NCBI RefSeq assembly: GCF_963921845.1
Contig: NZ_CAWUGZ010000120.1
Span: 1-17,902, forward strand
DNA from: Commensalibacter sp963921845
GTDB lineage: Bacteria > Pseudomonadota > Alphaproteobacteria > Acetobacterales > Acetobacteraceae
DNA: 17,902 nucleotides
Reading direction: 5' to 3'
Every line of letters starts with the position of its first letter. Position 1 is the first letter of the stretch. This document shows positions 8,340 to 15,556 of the stretch, piece after piece. The notes under the pieces are model-generated. The model was not told the origin of the DNA. It saw only the letters and a program-made list of their open reading frames with translations, and did not search any database. Position numbers and translations under genes: made by a program.

Positions 8340-8461
8340 GATAAAAAAATTGGCTAAGTTATCGTCTTTCAACGCAAATTACCTAATCAAATGATCCTAA
8401 TAGGAAAACATACCCTCTATTAACATACCTTCACTTTTTTATGATTTTACAAGCACTGCAC

Positions 8462-8491
8462 TTTACACACAATGGGAATGAATACTATTTA
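8462..8491 (+). promoter_or_regulatory. Candidate lacZY promoter
   Basis: TTTACA (8462-8467), then 18 bp, then TATTTA (8486-8491). The same -35 hexamer is used by the E. coli lac promoter. No LacI-type AANCGNTT operator core and no good CRP site were seen around it, so how lacZY responds to sugar is unclear. Confidence 0.35.
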
Positions 8492-8510
8492 TATAAAGGA
8501 TTTTTAAGCA

Positions 8511-11500
8511 ATGCCTCCATTAAATTCTTTTAAAGGGTTAACGTTATCGCAAATTCTAGCAAGACAAGATTGGCAAAATCCATCTCTCATAGAGTTTAAT
8601 CGGTTACCATCGCATGCTCCTTTGTATCAATGGTCAAACAAAAAAGAGGCTTGCGAAGACCTCACATCTCAATCTGTTCAATGTTTAAACGGGACATGGA
8701 ATTTTAGCTATTTTCATGCTCCAGAAGATGTGCCCGAAGAGTGGATTAAAGAAGATTTAAAGAACCATAAAACAATTCCCGTACCATCCAATTGGCAAAT
8801 GCATGGCTATGATACGCCTATCTATACCAATGTGACGTATCCAATTCCTGTCAATCCCCCTTTTGTACCAAAGCATAATCCCACAGGCTGTTATTCCCTC
8901 GTGTTTGACGTGGATAAAAAAAGATTAACCGATAAAAATTGCCATATTATTTTTGACGGCGTTAACTCGGCTTTTTATTTATGGTGTAATGGAAGGTGGG
9001 TGGGGTATTCTCAAGACAGTCGATTGCCTGCGGAATTTGATTTAACAGACTATCTTCATATTGGCAGCAACAGAATAGCTGTAATGGTCTTGCGTTGGTG
9101 TGACGGTACTTATCTAGAAGATCAAGACATGTGGCGGATGAGCGGTATTTTTCGGGATGTCACGCTGCACTATAAACCCAAAGAATATATCTCTGATTTC
9201 TCAGTTATTCCTTCTTTACAGGATCATTATCACCATGGGAAATTATTAATAAACGTTTCTATAAAAAGTCATCAAAATCGTTACCCTCATTTAAAAGTTC
9301 AAACCGAACTATGGTATGACAAAAAATGTATTTGTTCTGAAATAAAAAATTTGGGAACGGATGTAATTGATGAACGGGGTCATTATGAAGATAAAGTTAT
9401 TTTCGAACACTCTATCACCAATCCATTATTATGGAGTGCGGAGGAACCACACTTATATCGCCTCGTTCTTTGTTTAATGGATGATAAAGAAAATTCCATA
9501 GAGTATGAAGCGTGCGATGTTGGTTTTAGAGAAATAACGATTGAGAGCGGGTTACTAAAATTAAATGGACAACCCTTGTTAATCCGCGGGATCAATCGTC
9601 ACGAACATCATCCCGAACACGGGCAGGTCATGGATAAAGCAACAATGCTGCACGATGTTTTGTTAATGAAACAACATAATTTTAATGCCGTTCGATGTTC
9701 GCATTATCCAAACAATTTATGGTGGTATAAATTATGTGATCGTTACGGTTTGTATGTTGTGGACGAAGCCAACATAGAAACCCACGGAATGACGCCTATG
9801 AATAGATTGAGCAATGATCCAGCATGGTTGAATGCAATGATGGCGCGGATCACCCGTTTAATCCCATACCACCGCAATCATCCTTCTATTATCATTTGGT
9901 CTTTGGGAAATGAATCGGGTTATGGGCATAATCACGATGCTATGTATCAATGGGTGAAAAAAAATGATCCCACACGGCCGGTTCAATACGAAGGTGGGGG
10001 TGCAGACAGTGCCGTAACGGACATTATTTGCCCCATGTATGCGCGTATTGATCAAGATCAAAATTTTCCGGTCGTACCTAAACGCGCTATCAAAAAATGG
10101 ATAAGCATGCCTAGTGAAACAAGGCCTTTGATCTTATGTGAATATGCGCATGCGATGGGAAATAGTTTAGGAAATTTTGATGAATATTGGAAAACATTTC
10201 ACCAATATCCCAGATTACAAGGGGGATTTATATGGGATTGGGTTGATCAAGGCATTACAAAGAAAGAACAAAATATTTCTTATTATGCCTATGGGGGTGA
10301 TTTTAATGACAAGCCAAACGATCGTCAATTTTGCCTAAATGGCTTAGTGTTTCCAGATCGCACGCCCTATCCCAAATTATACGAAGCCCAACATGCACAA
10401 CAATTCTTTAAATTTGAACTCGTCAGTGAAAAACCACTGATATTAAAAATCACCAGTGACTTCTTATTCCGCAATACAGACAATGAACGATTAAAATGGT
10501 ATTTTGAATGGAATGGGAACAGAATTCTCGAAGGGGAATGCTTTTTAACTATTGCACCCCAGCAAGATAAATGTATTGAGATCACTGAAATTCCAACATG
10601 CATGGGTGCGGGAGAGTTATGGTTTAATGTTGAAATTATTCAACCTTCCGCTACTCCATGGTCGGATCCCAATCTAAAAACGGCATGGGATCAATGGTTG
10701 ATTGCGCGTCAATTGGATGAAAAGCCCTTTAACAAAAAAAATTGCAAACCCGTCGTCACCAAAAAAGATAACTCAATCTCTATACAAATTGATTCATCTG
10801 TATGGCAATTTGATACGAAAAGAGGCCTATTGGTTCAATGGTGGAAAAATGACGTCGCAGCCTTCCTGTCCCCTTTGCAAGATAATTTTACAAGAGCGCC
10901 CTTAGACAACGATATCGGGATTAGTGAAATCGAGCGTATTGACCCAAACAGTTGGATAGAGCGTTGGAAACATTATGGGTATTATCATTTAAACGCTGCT
11001 TTAATCGATTGCAAAATCGATATTTTACAAGACGGGGTATTGATTAGAACCAAACATCATTATCAAGCCAACGGGAAATGTATATTTACAAGCAATAAAG
11101 AATTTTTTTTAAGCCATTCCAATCACATGAATGTGCAGGTTTATATTGAAGTTGCTAAAAATTATCCTCAGCCAGCGCGTATAGGATTAACATGCCGTTT
11201 GGATATAAATTCAAAAACCGTCACGTGGTTTGGCAAAGGGCCCTTTGAAAATTATCCAGATAGGAAAGCAGCCGCGCAAGTAAGCAAATGGGAATCGTCC
11301 ATTGAAGGGTTATACACTCCTTATATTTTTCCGTCTGAAAACGGGTTGCGGTGTGATACACGTTATCTAGAAATGCAAGGGCATCAATGGACTGGATTGT
11401 TTCATTTTGGGATCAGTCCCTATAGCCAAAAACAACTTATGGAAACCTCTCACCGTCATTTGTTAAAAAAAGAAAAAGGATTATGGCTCATCCTAGATGC

Positions 11501-11609
11501 ATGGCATATGGGGGTTGGTGGGGACGATTCCTGGAGCCCAAGCGTACATCCGAAATATTTGCTTTCTGACAGTCAATACCAGTATCAACTCTGTTGGTCT
11601 CGCCCATAA
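8511..11609 (+). CDS. lacZ: Beta-galactosidase, GH2
   Basis: A 1032-residue cytoplasmic enzyme (E. coli LacZ is about 1023) that hydrolyses lactose to glucose and galactose and forms the inducer allolactose. Similarity to E. coli LacZ runs from VPSNWQMHGYDTPIYTNVTYP near the N-terminus, through WRMSGIFRDV and RGINRHEHHPEHGQVMD, to SENGLRC and METSHRHLL near the end, covering all five domains. WSLGNESG holds the acid/base Glu468 (E. coli Glu461), and ILCEYAHAMGNS holds the nucleophile Glu544 (Glu537). All key motifs look intact. AAAGGA (8495-8500) is 10 nt before the ATG. lacY follows after 20 nt, making a lacZY unit without lacA. Confidence 0.96.
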   Translation: MPPLNSFKGLTLSQILARQDWQNPSLIEFNRLPSHAPLYQWSNKKEACEDLTSQSVQCLNGTWNFSYFHAPEDVPEEWIKEDLKNHKTIPVPSNWQMHGYDTPIYTNVTYPIPVNPPFVPKHNPTGCYSLVFDVDKKRLTDKNCHIIFDGVNSAFYLWCNGRWVGYSQDSRLPAEFDLTDYLHIGSNRIAVMVLRWCDGTYLEDQDMWRMSGIFRDVTLHYKPKEYISDFSVIPSLQDHYHHGKLLINVSIKSHQNRYPHLKVQTELWYDKKCICSEIKNLGTDVIDERGHYEDKVIFEHSITNPLLWSAEEPHLYRLVLCLMDDKENSIEYEACDVGFREITIESGLLKLNGQPLLIRGINRHEHHPEHGQVMDKATMLHDVLLMKQHNFNAVRCSHYPNNLWWYKLCDRYGLYVVDEANIETHGMTPMNRLSNDPAWLNAMMARITRLIPYHRNHPSIIIWSLGNESGYGHNHDAMYQWVKKNDPTRPVQYEGGGADSAVTDIICPMYARIDQDQNFPVVPKRAIKKWISMPSETRPLILCEYAHAMGNSLGNFDEYWKTFHQYPRLQGGFIWDWVDQGITKKEQNISYYAYGGDFNDKPNDRQFCLNGLVFPDRTPYPKLYEAQHAQQFFKFELVSEKPLILKITSDFLFRNTDNERLKWYFEWNGNRILEGECFLTIAPQQDKCIEITEIPTCMGAGELWFNVEIIQPSATPWSDPNLKTAWDQWLIARQLDEKPFNKKNCKPVVTKKDNSISIQIDSSVWQFDTKRGLLVQWWKNDVAAFLSPLQDNFTRAPLDNDIGISEIERIDPNSWIERWKHYGYYHLNAALIDCKIDILQDGVLIRTKHHYQANGKCIFTSNKEFFLSHSNHMNVQVYIEVAKNYPQPARIGLTCRLDINSKTVTWFGKGPFENYPDRKAAAQVSKWESSIEGLYTPYIFPSENGLRCDTRYLEMQGHQWTGLFHFGISPYSQKQLMETSHRHLLKKEKGLWLILDAWHMGVGGDDSWSPSVHPKYLLSDSQYQYQLCWSRP

Positions 11610-11629
11610 AGAAAAGGGAGCAAACCATA

Positions 11630-12898
11630 ATGTATTATTTAAAAAATCTAAATTTTTGGATTTTTGGCTCTTTCTTTTTTTTATATTTCTTTATTATCGG
11701 CGCATACTTCCCTTTTTTTCCAATTTGGTTAGGGGATATTCACCACGTATCTAAATCAAATATGGGCCTTATCTTTGCAAGTATTTCTTTTTTTGCATTA
11801 GTTTTTCAGCCTATTCTTGGTCTACTTTCTGATAAATTTGGCACCAAAAAATACCTCTTATGGGTTATTGTTGGGATGTTAATTTTATTTGGACCGTTTT
11901 TTATTTTCGTACTTGGGCCGTTGTTAAAAATTAATATATACCTGGCTTCTATCGTGGGTGGTTTTTACCTGGGCTTTATTTACAATGGCGGGGCACCAAC
12001 GATTGAGGCTTATATTGAAAAAGTTAGCCGTCATAATTGTTTTGAATTTGGTCGAGCGAGGCTGTTTGGATGCGTTGGATGGGCCATTTGCGCATCCATT
12101 GTTGGCTATATGATGACGATTAATAACGAATTTGTTTTTTGGATGGGATCGGTCTTTGCCGTATTTCTGGCTATTTTATTATTTCTATCTCATCCAGAAA
12201 ATAAAAAACTACACACACTAAAAAACACTATTGAAGTTCAGGAAAAACCGTTTGATATGCATTTGGCATTACAATTATTTAAAAATCCAAAGCTGTGGTT
12301 TTTAAGTTTATTTGTAGTTGGTGTTTCTTGTACTTACGACGTATTCGATCAACAATTTGCCAATTTTTTTGTATCCTTCTTTACATCCGAAGCCCAAGGA
12401 ACCAGAGCTTTTGGTTACGTAACCACATTGGGGGAATTGTTAAATGCTTTTATTATGTTTTTTACCCCCTTAATTATTAATCGTATCGGTCCAAAAAATG
12501 GATTGTTGGTTGCTGGCTTTATCATGTCGGTTCGAATTTTAGGGTCTGCGTTTGCCACTTCTGTCGTTCAAGTTATTATACTAAAAACATTGCATATGTT
12601 TGAAATCCCGTTTTTAATTGTTGGATGCTTTAAATATATTACCACGGTCTTTGAAACGAGGTTTTCAGCAACTGTTTATTTGGTATGTTTTTGCTTTTTT
12701 AAACAAGTTACCATTATTTTTATGTCTATTTTAACGGGGAATTTATACGATACCATAGGGTTTCGAGACACGTATATTCTTTTAGGTATTATTGCATTTA
12801 CCTTTTCCATTATTTCGATTTTTGCCCTAACCGGTCCTAGAGATATTCATAAAATCAAAAATAAACCGACTTTACTTGAAAAAGGAATTACCGAATAA
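11630..12898 (+). CDS. lacY: Lactose permease, oligosaccharide:H+ symporter
   Basis: A 422-residue, twelve-helix inner-membrane symporter carrying lactose and, by family, melibiose with one proton. The sequence is strikingly close to E. coli LacY from the first residues (MYYLKNLNFWIFG). All six functionally essential residues are conserved in context: Glu126 (IEAYIEKVSR), Arg144 (GRARLFGC), Glu269 (VTTLGELLN), Arg302 (MSVRILGS), and His322 and Glu325 (LKTLHMFEIP); numbering as in E. coli. The frame extends upstream to 11594 inside lacZ, but the ATG at 11630 matches the family N-terminus and has AAGGGAG (11614-11620) 9 nt before it. It is the second gene of lacZY. No clear terminator follows. 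Confidence 0.96.
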   Translation: MYYLKNLNFWIFGSFFFLYFFIIGAYFPFFPIWLGDIHHVSKSNMGLIFASISFFALVFQPILGLLSDKFGTKKYLLWVIVGMLILFGPFFIFVLGPLLKINIYLASIVGGFYLGFIYNGGAPTIEAYIEKVSRHNCFEFGRARLFGCVGWAICASIVGYMMTINNEFVFWMGSVFAVFLAILLFLSHPENKKLHTLKNTIEVQEKPFDMHLALQLFKNPKLWFLSLFVVGVSCTYDVFDQQFANFFVSFFTSEAQGTRAFGYVTTLGELLNAFIMFFTPLIINRIGPKNGLLVAGFIMSVRILGSAFATSVVQVIILKTLHMFEIPFLIVGCFKYITTVFETRFSATVYLVCFCFFKQVTIIFMSILTGNLYDTIGFRDTYILLGIIAFTFSIISIFALTGPRDIHKIKNKPTLLEKGITE

Positions 12899-13132
12899 AC
12901 AAGTTTTAAGATTCATCATATATTTTTATTAACTATTCATTCCAATTTTCTTGGATTGGTTTTTAGTGCTTACAGTACCACTCATGACGGTTGCTTTTAT
13001 TAGTAAAAAAAGCTGCAATTCACAGACTTACATTACTAAACGCTTGTTTCCTTACAGTTCTTAGTATGCTAAGGTGGACCACGGCTAACCTCTTGATAAT
13101 CCACAATAAAACGGAATTTTTTCGAAAAAAAA
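12899..13132. other. Convergent gap between lacY and cas2, where a CRISPR array would be expected
   Basis: A type II-C locus with a divergent tracrRNA upstream of cas9 often carries its array next to cas2. Here there is only one repeat-like unit (13046-13081) and no second copy at the expected spacing of about 66 nt on either side. A perfect palindrome TTTTTTCGAAAAAA (13117-13130) could act as a weak bidirectional transcription end. Confidence 0.5.
13035..13089 (+). repeat. Solitary CRISPR-repeat-like sequence beside cas2, copy B
   Basis: Bases 13046-13063 (GTTTCCTTACAGTTCTTA) are complementary to tracrRNA candidate positions 17669-17652 over all 18 positions, with one G-U pair. The unit begins with GTTT, as type II repeats do, and its 5' end pairs with the 3' part of the anti-repeat, the correct polarity for a crRNA repeat. 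CTTAG-TATG-CTAAG forms a perfect hairpin just beyond. It lies 52 bp past the end of cas2. No neighbouring repeat gives a spacer. It is either the last repeat of an eroded array or the repeat part of a single-guide-like RNA. Confidence 0.5.
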
Positions 13133-13471
13133 TCATAGCAAAATCAACTGATTTTGGGTTTTTTCTTCGGTTTTTTTCACCGTACCCAGCATAATATTCA
13201 TCCTTGCAAATTGTTTATCCGTTACCAATAAACAGCGAATCGATCCTGTGGAAGGGAGACGTTTTTTAATTCGCTCTCTGTGTTTGCGATGCCCGTCTTC
13301 CCCCCTGCACAATCGGGCGTAAACAGAAAATTGTATCATTATAAACCCATCCTGCAACAAATGGTTACGAAATTGTGTGGCCGCTTTTCTTTGGGCTTTG
13401 TTCTGAACAGGCAAATCAAAAAAACAAAATAGCCACATATAGCGAATCCTTTTTTCTAAGGGGTCATTCAT
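13133..13471 (-). CDS. cas2: CRISPR adaptation protein Cas2
   Basis: A 112-residue protein of the small ferredoxin-fold Cas2 family, the structural partner of Cas1 in spacer integration. MWLFCFFDLPVQ is the first strand, with conserved Asp19, and DGFIMIQFSVYARLC is typical of type II-C Cas2. Its ATG overlaps the cas1 stop by 8 nt (ATGAATGA), so translation is probably coupled. An internal Met12 just before the first strand is an alternative start. It is the last gene of the cas9-cas1-cas2 operon. The frame appears intact. Confidence 0.92.
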   Translation of the reverse strand: MNDPLEKRIRYMWLFCFFDLPVQNKAQRKAATQFRNHLLQDGFIMIQFSVYARLCRGEDGHRKHRERIKKRLPSTGSIRCLLVTDKQFARMNIMLGTVKKTEEKTQNQLILL

Positions 13472-14354
13472 CCTGTGGGATCCATAGCGGCAATTGCAAA
13501 TGCTTGGTGTTTTTTTCCTGATACGCCCTGACCAAACCGTCTACGGTCCTTTCTATAGCGCCCATTATTTCCAAGGCTTCGCCTTGAAACAAAACTTTAT
13601 GACCCAAAATCTGGGTTAATTGCTGCCGGTGACCTAACGTCATGGTTTCACACCCGCCGTGCATAACTATGGTATAGACTTGATGGTCTACCATAGGACG
13701 AAAAGGTTCGATCAAATCGTCGCTGAGGTTGAACGTATTGGTCATGGACACATGATGAATCCCTAAGGCCGGAAGCAACCCTGCCCCCACCAAAGCACGC
13801 GATAATGAGGCTCTGAGAATGGCATAACCATAATTTAACAAGGCATTGCGGATATCGCTTTCGTCTTGACGACGAAAATTGTCCCAAAGCGTCGCCCAGT
13901 AAAGCCGTGCCCCCCTGGCCTCAATATTTTCTGGATCACCCGGTTTAACCTGTTTTATAAGTTGAGGGAGCACAGTCGTTTTTTTTACACACGCTTGTAA
14001 CACCAACTGTTGATTGGTCAGTTTCTGTCTAACAATATGTTGCCACAGCTGTTTTTTAAACGGTAATGTTGCGGCCAATTGATGTGCCAAAATATAGGCT
14101 TGTCGATAATGCCCCCAAAAGGATAGCCCCATAAACGCCGGATGGTGCGTTTCATCCGATTGGATCAACGCTATTTGATGGCGGGCACAGGCGGACAGCA
14201 CCGCCCCTGTAAGGGTTACCTGGGGGGTATCCAAAACAATACACCCCACATCTTCAAGAGGAACCACCACGGGTTCGTCTTGCTGTATGACCAATTGGTT
14301 GTGTTTGATGCTTAATCGGGACGGTTGACCGATATGCAGGGTACGCCATGCCAT
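13464..14354 (-). CDS. cas1: CRISPR integrase Cas1 (type II)
   Basis: A 296-residue metal-dependent integrase that, with Cas2, inserts new spacers at the leader end of an array. The type II N-terminus MAWRTLHIGQPSRLSIKHNQ is clear. The metal-binding triad is visible as Glu145 in NIEARGARLYW, the His pair 200-201 in LGIHHVSMTN, and Asp223 after LIEPFRPMV. The frame is intact, in contrast to cas9. The start lies 43 nt inside the end of cas9; the family-typical N-terminus supports this start. With no array visible, it is unclear what the Cas1-Cas2 complex would extend. Confidence 0.95.
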   Translation of the reverse strand: MAWRTLHIGQPSRLSIKHNQLVIQQDEPVVVPLEDVGCIVLDTPQVTLTGAVLSACARHQIALIQSDETHHPAFMGLSFWGHYRQAYILAHQLAATLPFKKQLWQHIVRQKLTNQQLVLQACVKKTTVLPQLIKQVKPGDPENIEARGARLYWATLWDNFRRQDESDIRNALLNYGYAILRASLSRALVGAGLLPALGIHHVSMTNTFNLSDDLIEPFRPMVDHQVYTIVMHGGCETMTLGHRQQLTQILGHKVLFQGEALEIMGAIERTVDGLVRAYQEKNTKHLQLPLWIPQDE

Positions 14355-15556
14355 AGTCGAGGCTCCTTTCTTACAGGAAAAACATTGCCTAATCGGTCAA
14401 TGGTTAATTTACGTAAAGCTTGCAAATTTTTTGCCCCTAGTACTTGTTTTGAAGTTAGCGTATGTAGTGGGGAAATATGTATTGCCCCTGCAGAGCGATC
14501 CACAGTCATATAATATCCCAAAATCACCTCACCCTCTTTCGTCGTAATTTCTAGTAAGCTTCGACGGTAAAAACTGTATTCAAAACGATAAGTTGCATCC
14601 ATCACGGGCCATGTTTCTTCAGGTTTCTTGCCCACAATAGCCCGACACGGGGGAACGGGGTGCATCATCTGATGCGGGTAAATAGGAACCCAGTAAAACT
14701 GTTTTTTCCCTTTTGGATTTGTTTTGGAAAAAACGTCTACACGAACCATATCACCACGGCCTGCGGATCCTTTACGAACAGATACTTCTGTCTTTCCGGA
14801 CACATTGCGTACGCGTATTTTTCGAATGGCATCCCCGGTCGGTCCTTTGGGTAGGTTGTCGCTGGGTCGACCCGCCTGATGCCAACCAACTAATGCTTGG
14901 ATAACCGATTGACTGCGTTGGGGATCTTTAAAATAGCGTTGCAATTCAGACGCGGGGTCTGGTAAATCGAACAAAGATTTAACCGCTTTTTTGTCTAGAA
15001 ATTTTTCTGGTGTTATTTTTTCAAACACATCTTGTGTTTCGGGTTCCACCGAGACGATGGTTTCTTGGTGAATTTGTCCAGGCACTTTTTTTTCTTCTGC
15101 TCGGGCAACCTGTATTTTGGCGAACTTTTCAAGAATTTCTTCTCTAAATTCTTTATAGGGTAAGGGAAAACGCTTAAACGGGCGGGATAGTCCTTGTTCC
15201 ACCGCTTGCATGTTTTCTTTTGTATAGGTTTGTAAAAGACTCTCAGAAATAGCGGCCACCACCACCGCATCAAGGGCATGATGGCGATCGTCCGCTAAAC
15301 GTTCGTGGTTTTCATCTTTCTTCAAATGCTCAATTCCCCAGGCTTGGCGCATTCTGGCGGTTAATTGACCCGGTCTAGCGAAAATTCTTCTTTTTCCAAC
15401 CATGGCTGCTTCAGGGTAAAAAAATTGCAAAAGTTGAAGAAAAACTTTACATGCCCAACGCGTGTCGTTCAGATTTCGCTCTCGATATTTACCCTCTATT
15501 TCGGCAGCCTCCAGCAACAAATATTTCCTCTTTTTTTTCTTTGACACGAGGAACAC
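14312..15556 (-). CDS. cas9: Cas9, C-terminal part (RuvC-III, WED/PAM-interacting), displaced by frameshift
   Basis: This frame continues Cas9 after the break at the A8 tract. The first GTG (15556) lies upstream of the tract in the shifted frame and is probably not a real start. From SKKKKRKYLLLEA onward it matches the Cas9 segment that follows HNH: RERNLNDTRW, then RuvC-III DDRHHALDAVVVA, with the catalytic His and the Asp whose codon is at 15271-15269. The C-terminal half (VRVDVFSKTNPKGKKQFYWVPIY and HPVPPCRAIVGK) corresponds to the type II-C WED/PAM-interacting region. It overlaps cas1 by 43 nt. Alone it lacks HNH, RuvC-I, RuvC-II and the recognition lobe, so it would not cleave DNA. Confidence 0.9.
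   Translation of the reverse strand: MFLVSKKKKRKYLLLEAAEIEGKYRERNLNDTRWACKVFLQLLQFFYPEAAMVGKRRIFARPGQLTARMRQAWGIEHLKKDENHERLADDRHHALDAVVVAAISESLLQTYTKENMQAVEQGLSRPFKRFPLPYKEFREEILEKFAKIQVARAEEKKVPGQIHQETIVSVEPETQDVFEKITPEKFLDKKAVKSLFDLPDPASELQRYFKDPQRSQSVIQALVGWHQAGRPSDNLPKGPTGDAIRKIRVRNVSGKTEVSVRKGSAGRGDMVRVDVFSKTNPKGKKQFYWVPIYPHQMMHPVPPCRAIVGKKPEETWPVMDATYRFEYSFYRRSLLEITTKEGEVILGYYMTVDRSAGAIHISPLHTLTSKQVLGAKNLQALRKLTIDRLGNVFPVRKEPRLWHGVPCISVNRPD

Larger units (their letters stand above)
7815..8510. other. Long intergenic region between the alpha-galactosidase and lacZ
   Basis: Its length argues that lacZY has its own promoter rather than reading through from galP. It contains A/T-rich inverted repeats (ATTTAAT/ATTAAAT at 7855-7873; the perfect palindrome AAAAAGGCCTTTTT near 7970-7983), neither a convincing terminator. 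A stop-free plus-strand stretch at 8036-8200 (54 codons) lacks a good start and may be a gene relic; I do not recognise it. The tracrRNA-complementary element copy lies at 8292-8339 and the lacZ promoter candidate at 8462-8491. Confidence 0.4.

Noticed and set aside
11594..11629. Upstream ATG that would extend LacY by 12 residues into lacZ
   Set aside because: The family N-terminus MYYLKN starts at 11630, which also has the good AAGGGAG ribosome site.
12959..12994. GCTTACAGT before copy B, considered as a neighbouring repeat of an array
   Set aside because: Only about 8 bases match and the spacing to copy B is 82 nt, not the roughly 66 nt expected for repeat plus spacer; the rest does not align.
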